From the NCBI GenBank assembly GCA_037013495.1, contig JAZDXN010000014.1:186001-250000 (forward strand): 64,000 nt of DNA, in the 5' to 3' direction. A program made the translations under genes and the position numbers. The DNA is from Hippophae tibetana (lineage: Eukaryota > Streptophyta > Magnoliopsida > Rosales > Elaeagnaceae). Positions 29,040 through 43,340 of this stretch are shown one piece after another. Numbering within the stretch: the stretch's first letter is position 1; every line of letters begins with the position of its first letter. The notes beneath the pieces were generated by a model that was not told where the DNA came from, ran no database searches, and saw nothing but the letters and a program-made list of their open reading frames with translations.

Positions 29040-32000
29040 TTGTACAGGAACAAAAGATAATTCACAAGAAACGTTACAATTATTTAAAATAAAATAGAAC
29101 TCTTATGTATATGGATAAAAACAATCAAAAATAGAACGCATAGCACACATATAGAAAAAGAAAAATATCACATTAATAGACAACTTTTAGCTACATATAT
29201 GTACATTAAATAACAAGTATGTAAAGAATTGTAAAACTTTTAATTAAAGTCTATACATGTATGATGTGTGCAAATTAAATTACAATTCTACGAGAACAAA
29301 AGATAATTCACAACAAATATTACAATTATTTAAACTAAAATAGAACTCTTATGTATATGGATAAAAACAATCAAAAATAGAACGCATAGCACACATATAG
29401 TAAAACAAAAATATCACATTAATAGACAACTTTTAGCTACATATATGTACATTAAATAACAAGTATGTAAAGAATTGTAAAACTTTTAATTAAAGTCTAT
29501 GCATGTAAGATGTGTGCAAATTAAATTAAAATTCTACGGGAACAAAAGATAATTCACAACAAATGTTACAATTATTTAAACTAAAATAGAACTCTTGTTT
29601 GTATGGATAAAAACAATCAAAAATAGGACGCATAGCACACACATAGTAAAACAAAAATATCACATTAATAGACAACTTTTAGCAACAAATTTGTACATTA
29701 AATAATAAATATGTAAAGAATTGTAAAACTTTTAATTAACATCTTTGCATGTATGATTTGTGCAAATTAAATTACAATTCTACGGGAACAAAAGATAATT
29801 CACAACAAATGTTACAATTATTTAAACTAAAATAGAACTCTTGTGTATATGGATAAAAACAATCAAAAATAGAACGCATAGCACACACATAGTAAAACAA
29901 AAATATCACATTAATAGACAACTTTTAGCAACAAATATGTACATTAAATAACAAGTATGTAAAGAATTGTAAAACTTTTAATTAAAGTCTATGCATGTAT
30001 GATGTGTGCACATTAATTACAAATTGTACAGGAACAAAAGATAATTCACAAGAAACGTTACAATTATTTAAAATAAAATAGAACTCTTATGTATATGGAT
30101 AAAAACAATCAAAAATAGAACGCATAGCACACATATAGAAAAAGAAAAATATAACATTAATAGACAACTTTTAGCTACATATATGTACATTAAATAACAA
30201 GTATGTAAAGAATTGTAAAACTTTTAATTAAAGTCTATGCATGTATGATGTGTGCAAATTAAATTACAATTCTACGAGAACAAAAGATAATTCACAACAA
30301 ATATTACAATTATTTAAACTAAAATAGAACTCTTATGTATATGGATAAAAACAATCAAAAATTGAACGCATACCACACATATAGTAAAACAAAAATATCA
30401 CATTAATAGACAACTTTTAGCTACATATATGTACATTAAATAACAAGTATGTAAAGAATTGTAAAACTTTTAATTAAAGTCTATGCATGTAAGATGTGTG
30501 CAAATTAAATTAAAATTCTACGGGAACAAAAGATAATTCACAACAAATGTTACAATTATTTAAACTAAAATAGAACTCTTGTTTGTATGGATAAAAACAA
30601 TCAAAAATAGGACGCATAGCACACACATAGTAAAACAAAAATATCACATTAATAGACAACTTTTAGCAACAAATTTGTACATTAAATAATAAATATGTAA
30701 AGAATTGTAAAACTTTTAATTAACATCTTTGCATGTATGATTTGTGCAAATTAAATTACAATTCTACGGGAACAAAAGATAATTCACAACAAATGTTACA
30801 ATTATTTAAACTAAAATAGAACTCTTGTGTATATGGATAAAAACAATCAAAAATAGAACGCATAGCACACACATAGTAAAACAAAAATATCACATTAATA
30901 GACAACTTTTAGCAACAAATATGTACATTAAATAACAAGTATGTAAAGAATTGTAAAACTTTTAATTAAAGTCTATGCATGTATGATGTGTGCACATTAA
31001 TTACAAATTGTATAGGAACAAAAGATAATTCACAAGAAACGTTACAATTATTTAAAATAAAATAGAACTCTTATGTATATGGATAAAAACAATCAAAAAT
31101 AGAACGCATAGCACACATATAGAAAAAGAAAAATATCACATTAATAGACAACTTTTAGCTACATATATGTACATTAAATAACAAGTATGTAAAGAATTGT
31201 AAAACTTTTAATTAAAGTCTATGCATGTATGATGTGTGCAAATTAAATTACAATTCTACGAGAACAAAAGATAATTCACAACAAATATTACAATTATTTA
31301 AACTAAAATAGAACTCTTATGTATATGGATAAAAACAATCAAAAATTGAACGCATACCACACATATAGTAAAACAAAAATATCACATTAATAGACAACTT
31401 TTAGCTACATATATGTACATTAAATAACAAGTATGTAAAGAATTGTAAAACTTTTAATTAAAGTCTATGCATGTAAGATGTGTGCAAATTAAATTAAAAT
31501 TCTACGGGAACAAAAGATAATTCACAACAAATGTTACAATTATTTAAACTAAAATAGAACTCTTGTTTGTATGGATAAAAACAATCAAAAATAGGACGCA
31601 TAGCACACACATAGTAAAACAAAAATATCACATTAATAGACAACTTTTAGCAACAAATTTGTACATTAAATAATAAATATGTAAAGAATTGTAAAACTTT
31701 TAATTAACATCTTTGCATGTATGATTTGTGCAAATTAAATTACAATTCTACGGGAATAAAAGATAATTCACAACAAACGTTACAATTATTTAAAATAAAA
31801 TAGAACTCTTATGTATATGGATAAAAAAAATCAAAAATAGAACGCATAGCACACATATAGTAAAACAAAAATATCACATTAATAGACAACTTTTAGCTAC
31901 ATATATGTACATTAAATAACAAGTATGTAAAGAATTGTAAAACTTTTAATTAAAGTCTATGCATGTATGATGTGTGCAAATTATATTACAATTCTACGAG

Positions 32001-32980
32001 AACAAAAGATAATTCACAACAAACGTTACAATTATTTAAAATAAAATAGAACTCTTATGTATATGGATAAAAACAATCAAAAATAGAACGCATAGCACAC
32101 ATATAGAAAAAGAAAAATATCACATTAATAGACAACTTTTAGCTACATATATGTACATTAAATAACAAGTATGTAAAGAATTGTAAAACTTTTAATTAAA
32201 GTCTATGCATGTATGATGTGTGCAAATTAAATTACAATTCTACGAGAACAAAAGATAATTCACAACAAATATTACAATTATTTAAACTAAAATAGAACTC
32301 TTATGTATATGGATAAAAACAATCAAAAATTGAACGCATACCACACATATAGTAAAACAAAAATATCACATTAATAGACAACTTTTAGCTACATATATGT
32401 ACATTAAATAACAAGTATGTAAAGAATTGTAAAACTTTTAATTAAAGTCTATGCATGTAAGATGTGTGCAAATTAAATTAAAATTCTACGGGAACAAAAG
32501 ATAATTCACAACAAATGTTACAATTATTTAAACTAAAATAGAACTCTTGTTTGTATGGATAAAAACAATCAAAAATAGGACGCATAGCACACACATAGTA
32601 AAACAAAAATATCACATTAATAGACAACTTTTAGCAACAAATTTGTACATTAAATAATAAATATGTAAAGAATTGTAAAACTTTTAATTAACATCTTTGC
32701 ATGTATGATTTGTGCAAATTAAATTACAATTCTACGGGAATAAAAGATAATTCACAACAAATGTTACAATTATTTAAACTAAAATAGAACTCTTGTGTAT
32801 ATGGATAAAAACAATCAAAAATAGAACGCATAGCACACACATAGTAAAACAAAAATATCACATTAATAGACAACGTTTAGCAACAAATATGTACATTAAA
32901 TAACAAGTATGTAAAGAATTGTAAAACTTTTAATTAAAGTCTATGCATGTATGATGTGTGCACATTAATTACAAATTGTA
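29040..32980 (+). repeat. Four-monomer higher-order repeat, 984 bp, four consecutive units
   Basis: Two independent markers recur at exactly 984 bp: atagaaaaagaaaaat at 29151, 30135, 31119 and 32103, and aacaaatttgtac at 29684, 30668, 31652 and 32636. The units are very alike. Private changes include tgtataggaac near 31010 in one unit and gggaataaaag near 31750 and 32737. This is the clearest regular higher-order repeat in the window. Confidence 0.9.
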
Positions 32981-32999
32981 CGGGAACAAAAGATAATTC

Positions 33000-35900
33000 A
33001 CAACAAACGTTACAATTATTTAAAATAAAATAGAACTCTTATGTATATGGATAAAAAAAATCAAAAATAGAACGCATAGCACACATATAGTAAAACAAAA
33101 ATATCACATTAATAGACAACTTTTAGCTACATATATGTACATTAAATAACAAGTATGTAAAGAATTGTAAAACTTTTAATTAAAGTCTATGCATGTATGA
33201 TGTGTGCAAATTATATTACAATTCTACGAGAACAAAAGATAATTCACAACAAATGTTACAATTATTTAAACTAAAATAGAACTCTTATGTATATGGATAA
33301 AAACAATCAAAAATAGAACGCATAGCACACATATAGTAAAAGAAAAATATCACATTAATAGACAACTTTTAGCTACATATATGTACATTAAATAAGAAGT
33401 ATGTAAAGAATTGTAAAACTTTTAATTAAAGTCTATGCATGTATGATGTGTGCAAATTAAATTACAATTCTACGGGAACAAAAGATAATTCACAACAAAT
33501 GTTACAATTATTTAAACTAAAATAGAACTCTTGTTTGTATGGATAAAAACAATCAAAAATTGGACGCATATCACACAAATAGTAAAACAAAAATATCACA
33601 TTAATAGACAACTTTTAGCAAGAAATATGTACATTAAATAATAAATATGTAAAGAATTATAAAACTTTTAATTAACGTCTTTGCATGTATGATTTGTGCA
33701 AATTAAATTCGAATTGAACGGAAGGAACAAAAGATCATTCACAACAAACTTAACAATTATTTAAACTAAAATAGAACTCTTGTGTATATGGATAAAAACA
33801 ATCAAAAATAGAACGCATAGCACACACATAGTAAAACAAATATATCACATTAATAGACAACCTTTAGCAACAAATATGTACATTAAATAACAAGTATGTA
33901 AAGAATTGTAAAACTTTTAATTAAAGTCTATACATGTATGATGTGTGCACATTAATTACAAATTGTACGGGAACAAAATTTAATTCACAACAAACGTTAC
34001 AATTATTTAAACTAAAATAGAACTCTTATATATATGGATAAAAACAATCAAAAATAGAACGCATAGCACACATATAGTAAAACAAAAATATCACATTAAT
34101 AGACAACTTTTAGCTACATATATGTACATTAAATAACAAGTATGTAAAGAATTGTAAAACTTTTAATTAAAGTCTATGCATGTAAGATGTGTGCAAATTA
34201 AATTAAAATTCTACGGGAACAAAAGATAATTCACAACAAATGTTACAATTATTTAAACTAAAATAGAACTCTTGTTTGTATGGATAAAAACAATCAAAAA
34301 TAGGACGCATAGCACACACATAGTAAAACAAAAATATCACATTAATAGACAACTTTTAGTAACAAATATGTACATTAAATAATAAATATGTAAAGAATTG
34401 TAAAACTTTTAATTAACGTCTTTGCATGTATGATTTGTGCAAATTAAATTACAATTCTACGGGAACAAAAGATAATTCACAACAAATGTTACAATTATTT
34501 AAACTCAAATAGAACTCTTGTGCATATGGATAAAAACAATCAAAAATAGAACGCATAGCACACACATAGTAAAACAAAAATATCACATTAATAGACAACT
34601 TTTAGCAACAAATATGTACATTAAATAACAAGTATGTAAAGAATTGTAAAACTTTTAATTAAAGTCTATGCATGTATGATGTGTGCAAATAAAATTACAA
34701 TTCTACGGGAACAAAAGATAATTCACAACAAATGTTACAATTATTTAAACTAAAATAGAACTCTTGTTTGTATGGATAAAAACAATCAAAAATAAAACAC
34801 ATAGCACACACATAGTAAAACAAAAATATCACATTAATAGACAACTTTTAGCTACATATATGTACATTAAATAACAAGTATGTAAAGAATTGTAAAACTT
34901 TTAATTAAAGTCTATGCATGTATGATGTGTGCAAATTATATTACAATTCTACGAGAACAAAAGATAATTCACAACAAATGTTACAATTATTTAAACTAAA
35001 ATAGAACTCTTATGTATATGGATAAAAACAATCAAAAATAGAACGCATAGCACACATATAGTAAAAGAAAAATATCACATTAATAGACAACTTTTAGCTA
35101 CATATATGTACATTAAATAAGAAGTATGTAAAGAATTGTAAAACTTTTAATTAAAGTCTATGCATGTATGATGTGTGCAAATTAAATTACAATTCTACGG
35201 GAACAAAAGATAATTCACAACAAATGTTACAATTAGTTAAACTAAAATAGAACTATTGTTTGTATGGATAAAAATAATCAAAAATTGGACGCATATCACA
35301 CAAATAGTAAAACAAAAATATCACATTAATAGACAACTTTTAGCAAGAAATATGTACATTAAATAATAAATATGTAAAGAATTATAAAACTTTTAATTAA
35401 CGTCTTTGCATGTATGATTTGTGCAAATTAAATTCGAATTGAACGGAAGGAACAAAAGATCATTCACAACAAACTTAACAATTATTTAAACTAAAATAGA
35501 ACTCTTGTGTATATGGATAAAAACAATCAAAAATAGAACGCATAGCACACACATAGTAAAACAAAAATATCACATTAATAGACAACTTTTAGCAACAAAT
35601 ATGTACATTAAATAACAAGTATGTAAAGAATTGTAAAACTTTTAATTAAAGTCTATGCATGTATGATGTGTTCAAATAAAATTACAATTCTACGGGAACA
35701 AAAGATAATTCACAACAAATGTTACAATTATTTAAACTAAAATAGAACTCTTGTTTGTATGGATAAAAACAATCAAAAATAAAACACATAGCACACACAT
35801 AGTAAAACAAAAATATCACATTAATAGACAACTTTTAGCAACAAATATGTACATTAAAAAATAAATATGTAAAGAATTGTAAAACTTTTAATTAACGTCT

Positions 35901-38900
35901 TTGCATGTATGATTTGTGCAAATTAAATTCGAATTGAACGGAAGCAACAAAAGATCATTCACAACAAACTTAACAATTATTTAAACTAAAATAGAACTCT
36001 TTTGTATATGGGTAAAAACAATCAAAAATAGAACGCATAGCACACATATAGTAAAACAAAAATATCACATTAATAGACAACTTTTAGCTACATATATGTA
36101 CATTAAATAACAAGTATGTAAAGAATTGTAAAACTTTTAATTAAAGTCTATGCATGTATGATGTGTGCAAATTAAATTACAATTCTACGGGAACAAAAGA
36201 TAATTCACAACAAATGTTACAATTATTTAAACTAAAATAGAACTCTTGTTTGTATGGATAAAAACAATCAAAAATAGAACGCATAGCACACATATAGTAA
36301 AACAAAAATATCACATTAATAGACAACTTTTAGCAACAAATATGTACATTAAATAACAAGTATGTGAAGAATTGTAAAACTTTTAATTAAAGTATATGCA
36401 TGTATGATGTGTGCACATTAAATTACAATTCTACGGGAACAAAAGATAATTCACAACAAATGTTACAATTATTTAAACTAAAATAGAACTCTTACCTATA
36501 TAGATAAAAACAATCAAAAATAGAACGCATAGCACACATATAGTAAAACAAAAATATCACATTAATAGACAACTTTTAGCAACAAATATGTACATTAAAT
36601 AACAAGTATGTAAAGAATTCTAAAACTTTTAATTAAAGTATATGCATGTATGATGTGTGAACATTAAATTACAATTCTTTGGGAACAAAAGATAATTCAC
36701 AACAAATGTTACAATTATTTAAACTAAAATAGAACTCTTGTTTGTATGGATAAAAACAATCAAAAATAGAACGCATAGCACACACATAGTAAAAGAAAAA
36801 TATCACATTAATAGACAACTTTTAGCTACATATATGTACATTAAATAACAAGTATGTAAAGAATTGTAAAACTTTTAATTAAAGTCTATGCATGTATGAT
36901 GTGTGCAAATTAAATTACAATTCTACGGGAACAAAAGATAATTCACAACAAATGTTACAATTATTTAAACTAAAATAGAACTCTTGTTTGTATGGATAAA
37001 AACAATCAAAAATTGGACGCATAGCACACAAATAGTAAAACAAAAATATCACATTAATAGACAACTTTTAGCAAGAAATATGTACATTAAAGAACAAGTA
37101 TGTAAAGAATTGTAAAACTTTTAATTAAAGTCTATGCATGTATGATGTGTGCACATTAATTACAAATTGTACGGGAACAAAAGATAATTCACAAGAAACG
37201 TTTCAATTATTTAAAATAAAATAGAACTCTTATGTATATGGATAAAAACAATCAAAAATAGAACGCATAGCACACAAATGGTAAAACAAAAATATCATAT
37301 TAATAGACAACTTTTAGCAACAAATATGTACATTAAATAACAAGTATGTAAAGAATTGTAAAACTTTTAATTAAAGTCTATGCATGTATAATGTGTGCAC
37401 ATTAATTACAAATTGTACGGGAACAAAAAGATAATTCACAACAAACGTTACAATTCTTTAAAATAAAATAGAACTCTTATCTATATGGATAAAAACAATC
37501 AAAAATAGAACGCATAACACACATATAGTAAAACATAAATATCACATTAATAGACAACTTTTAGCTACATATATGTACATTAAATAACAAGTATGTAAAG
37601 AATTGTAAAACTTTTAATTAAAGTCTATACATGTATGATGTGTGCAAATTAAATTACAATTCTACGAGAACAAAAGATAATTCACAACAAATATTACAAT
37701 TATTTAAACTAAAATAGAACTCTTATGTATATGGATAAAAACAATCAAAAATAGAACGCATAGCACACATATAGTAAAACAAAAATATCACATTAATAGA
37801 CAACTTTTAGCTACATATATGTACATTAAATAACAAGTATGTAAAGAATTGTAAAACTTTTAATTAAAGTCTATGCATGTATGATGTGTGCAAATTAAAT
37901 TACAATTCTACGGGAACAAAAGATAATTCACAACAAATGTTACAATTATTTAAACTAAAATAGAACTCTTGTTTGTATGGATAAAAACAATCAAAAATTG
38001 GACGCATAGCACACAAATAGTAAAACAAAAATATCACATTAATAGACAACTTTTAGCAAGAAATATGTACATTAAATAATAAATATGTAAAGAATTCTAA
38101 AACTTTTAATTAACGTCTTTGCATGTATGATTTGTGCAAATTAAATTCGAATTGAACGGAAGCAACAAAAGATCATTCACAACAAACTTGACAATTATTT
38201 AAACTAAAATAGAACTCTTGTGTATATGGATAAAAACAATCAAAAATAGAACGCATAGCACACACATAGTAAAACAAAAATATCACATTAATAGACAACT
38301 TTTAGCAACAAATATGTACATTAAAGAACAAGTATGTAAAGAATTGTAAAACTTTTAATTAAAGTCTATGCATGTATGATGTGTGCAAATAAAATTACAA
38401 TTCTACGGGAACAAAAGATAATTCAAAACAAATGTTACAATTATTTAAACTAAAATAGAACTCTTGTATGTATGGATAAAAAAAATCAAAAATAAAACAC
38501 ATAGCACACACATAGTAAAACAAAAATATCACATTAATAGACAACTTTTAGCAACAAATATGTACATTAAATAACAAGTATGTAAAGAATTGTAAAACTT
38601 TTAATTAAAGTCTATGCATGTATGATGTGTGCACATTAATTACAAATTGTACGGGAACAAAATTTAATTCACAACAAACGTTACAATTATTTAAACTAAA
38701 ATAGAACTCTTATATATATGGATAAAAACAATCAAAAATAGAACGCATAGCACACATATAGTTAAACAAAAATATTACATTAATAGACAACTTTTAGCTA
38801 CATATATGTACATTAAATAACAAGTATGTAAAGAATTGTAAAACTTTTAATTAAAGTCTATGCATGTAAGATGTGTGCAAATTAAATTAAAATTCTACGG

Positions 38901-41900
38901 GAACAAAAGATAATTCACAACAAATGTTACAATTATTTAAACTAAAATAGAACTCTTGTTTGTATGGATGAAAACAATCAAAAATAGGACGCATAGCACA
39001 CACATAGTAAAACAAAAATATCACATTAATAGACAACTTTTAGCAACAAATATGTACATTAAATAATAAATATGTAAAGAATTGTAAAACTTTTAATTAA
39101 CGTCTTTGCATGTATGCTTTGTGCAAATTAAATGACAATTCTACGGGAACAAAAGATAATTCACAACAAATGTTACAATTATTTAAACTAAAATAGAACT
39201 CTTGTGTATATGGATAAAAACAATCAAAAATAGAACGCATAGCACACAAATAGTAAAACAAAAATATCACATTAATAGACAACTTTTAGCTACATATATG
39301 TACATTAAATAACAAGTATGTAAAGAATTGTAAAACTTTTAATTAAAGTCTATGCATGTATGATGTGTGCAAATTAAATTACAAATTGTACAGGAACAAA
39401 AGATAATTCACAAGAAACGTTACAATTATTTAAAATAAAATAGAACTCTTATGTATATGGATAAAAACAATCAAAAATAGAACGCATAGCACACATATAG
39501 TAAAACAAAAATATCACATTAATAGACAACTTTTAGCTACATATATGTACATTAAATAACAAGTATGTAAAGAATTGTAAAACTTTTAATTAAAGTCTAT
39601 GCATGTATGATGTGTGCAAATTAAATTACAATTCTACGAGAACAAAAGATAATTCACAACAAATATTACAATTATTTAAACTAAAATAGAACTCTTATGT
39701 ATATGGATAAAAACAATCAAAAATAGAACGCATAGCACACATCTAGTAAAACAAAAATATCACATTAATAGACAACTTTTAGCTACATATATGTACATTA
39801 AATAACAAGTATGTAAAGAATTCTAAAACTTTTAATTAAAGTCTATGCATGTAAGATGTGTGCAAATTAAATTAAAATTCTACGGGAACAAAAGATAATT
39901 CACAACAAATGTTACAATTATTTAAACTAAAATAGAACTCTTGTTTGTATATATAAAAAACAATCAAAAATAGGACGCATAGCACACACATAGTAAAACA
40001 AAAATATCACATTAATAGACAACTTTTAGCAACAAATTTGTACATTAAATAATAAATATGTAAAGAATTGTAAAACTTTTAATTAACATCTTTGGATGTA
40101 TGATTTGTGCAAATTAAATTACAATTCTACGGGAACAAAATATAATTCACAACAAATGTTACAATTATTTAAACTAAAATAGAACTCTTGTTTGTATGGA
40201 TAAAAACAATCTTAAATAGAACGCATAGCACACACATAATAAAACAAAAATATAACATTAATAGACAACTTTTAGCAACATATATGTACATTAAATAACA
40301 AGTATGTAAAGAATTGTAAAACTTTTAATTAAAGTCTATGCATGTATGATGTGTGCACATTAATTACAAATTGTACGGGAACAAAAGATAATACACAAGA
40401 AACGTTACAATTATTTAAAATAAAATAGAACTCTTATGTATATGGATAAAAACAATCAAAAATAGAACGCATAGCACACATATAGTAAAACAAAAATATC
40501 ACATTAATAGACAACTTTTAGCTACATATATGTACATTAAATAACAAGTATGTAAAGAATTGTAAAACTTTTAATTAAAGTCTATGCATGTATGATGTGT
40601 GCAAATTAAATTACAATTCTACGGGAACAAAAGATAATTCACAACAAATGTTACAATTAGTTAAACTAAAATAGAACTATTGTTTGTATGGATAAAAACA
40701 ATCAAAAATTGGACGCATATCACACAAATAGTAAAACAAAAATATCACATTAATAGACAACTTTTAGCAAGAAATATGTACATTAAATAACAAGTATGTA
40801 AAGAATTGTAAAACTTTTAATTAAAGTCTATGCATGTATGATGTGTGCAAATTAAATTACAATTCTACGAGAACAAAAGATAATTCACAACAAATATTAC
40901 AATTATTTAAACTAAAATAGAACTCTTATGTATATGGATAAAAACAATCAAAAATAGAACGCATAGCACACATCTAGTAAAACAAAAATATTAAATTAAT
41001 AGACAACTTTTAGCTACATATATGTACATTAAATAACAAGTATGTAAAGAATTGGAAAACTTTTAATTAAAGTCTATGCATGTAAGATGTGTGCAAATTA
41101 AATTAAAATTCTACGGGAACAAAAGATAATTCACAACAAATGTTACAATTATTTAAACTAAAATAGAACTCTTGTTTGTATGGATAAAAACAATCAAAAA
41201 TAGGACGCATAGCACACACATAGTAAAACAAAAATATCACATTAATAGGCAACTTTTAGCAACAAATTTGTACATTAAATAATAAATATGTAAAGAATTG
41301 TAAAACTTTTAATTAACTTCTTTGCATGTATGATTTGTGCAAATTAAATTACAATTCTATGGGAACAAAAGATAATTCACAACAAATGTTACAATTATTT
41401 AAACTAAAATAGAACTCTTGTGTATATGGATAAAAAAAATCAAAAATAGAACGCATAGCACACACATAGTAAAACAAAAATATCACATTAATAGACAACT
41501 TTTAGCAACAAATATGTACATTAAATAACAAGTATGTAAAGAATTGTAAAACTTTTAATTAAAGTCTATGCATGTATGATGTGTGCACATTAATTACAAA
41601 TTGTACGGGAACAAAAGATAATTCACAAGAAACGTTTCAATTATTTAAAATAAAATAGAACTCTTATGTATATGGATAAAAACAATCAAAAATAGAACGC
41701 ATAGCACACATATAGTAAAACAAAAATATCACATTAATAGACAACTTTTAGCTACATATATGTACATTAAATAACAAGTATGTAAAAAATTGTAAAACTT
41801 TTAATTAAAGTCTATGCATGTATGATGTGTGCAAATTATATTACAATTCTACGAGAAGAAAAGATAATTCACAACAAATGTTACAATTATTTAAACTAAA

Positions 41901-43340
41901 ATAGAACTCTTATGTATATGGATAAAAACAATCAAAAATAGAACGCATAGCACACATATAGTACAAGAAAAATATCACATTAATAGACAACCTTTAGCTA
42001 CATATATGTACATTAAATAACAAGTATGTAAAGAATTGTAAAACTTTTAATTAAAGTCTATGCATGTATGATGTGTGCAAATTAAATTACAATTCTACGG
42101 GAACAAAAGATAATTCACAACAAATGTTACAATTATTTAAACTAAAATAGAACTCTTGTTTATATGGATAAAAACAATCAAAAATTAGACGCATAGCACA
42201 CAAATAGTAAAACAAAAATATCACATTAATAGACAACTTTTAGCAAGAAATATATACATTAAATAATAAATATGTAAAGAATTATAAAACTTTTAATTAA
42301 CGTCTTTGCATGTATGATTTGTGCAAATTAAATTCGAATTGAACGGAAGCAACAAAAGATCATTCACAACAAACTTAACAATTATTTAAACTAAAATAGA
42401 ACTCTTGTGTATATGGATAAAAACAATCAAAAATAGAACGCATAGCACACACATAGTAAAACAAAAATATCACATTAATAGACAACTTTTAGCAACAAAT
42501 ATGTACATTAAATAACAAGTATGTAAAGAATTGTAAAACTTTTAATTAAAGTCTATGCATGTATGATGTGTGCAAATAAAATTACAATTCTACGGGAACA
42601 AAAGATAATTCACAACAAATGTTACAATTATTTAAACTAAAATAGAACTCTTGTTTGTATGGATAAAAACAATCAAAAATAAAACACATAGCACACACAT
42701 AGTAAAACAAAAATATCACATTAATAGACAAGTTTTAGCAAAAAATAATAAATTAAATAATAAATATGTAAAGAATTGTAAAACTTTTAATTAACGTCTT
42801 TGCATGTTTGATTTGTGCAAATTAAATTCGAATTGAACGGAAGCAACAAAAGATCATTCACAACAAACTTAACAATTATTTAAACTAAAATAGAACTCTT
42901 TTGTATATGGGTAAAAACAATCAAAAATAGAACTCTTTTGTATATGGGTAAAAACAATCAAAAATAGAACGCATAGCACACATTTAGTAAAACAAAAATA
43001 TCACATTAATAGACAACTTTTAGCTACATATATGTACATTAAATAACAAGTATGTAAAGAATTGTAAAACTTTTAATTAAAGTCTATGCATGTATGATGT
43101 GTGCAAATTAAATTACAATTCTACGGGAACAAAAGATAATTCACAACAAATGTTACAATTATTTAAAATAAAATAGAACTCTTGTGTATATGGATAAAAA
43201 CAATCAAAAATAGAACGCATAGCACACACATAGTAAAACAAAAATATCACATTAATAGACAACTTTTAGCTACATATATGTACATTAAATAACAAGTATG
43301 TAAAGAATTGTAAAACTTTTAATTAAAGTCTATGCATGTA
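33000..43340 (+). repeat. Mixed satellite stretch with little regular higher-order order
   Basis: Monomers here carry more private changes than elsewhere: cctttagcaac near 33860, tatgtgaagaattg near 36365, cttacctatatagat near 36493, aattctttggg near 36671, gcacacaaatggtaaaac near 37267, ttacaattcttt near 37448 and aaaaaataataaatt near 42738. Variants A, B, C and D follow one another without a short repeating order that I can see. Patches near 34.7-36.0 kb match 15.8-17.0 kb. By divergence this looks older or less recently homogenised than the stretches on either side. Confidence 0.75.
42891..42964 (+). repeat. Perfect 37-bp tandem duplication inside one monomer
   Basis: The 37 bases at 42891-42927, beginning tagaactcttttgtatatgg, are repeated exactly at 42928-42964. 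The next bases are tagaacgc, so the six-base word TAGAAC occurs at both joints and is a plausible microhomology for slippage. The host monomer is thereby about 37 bp longer than its neighbours. No other copy of this duplication was seen in the window. Confidence 0.93.
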
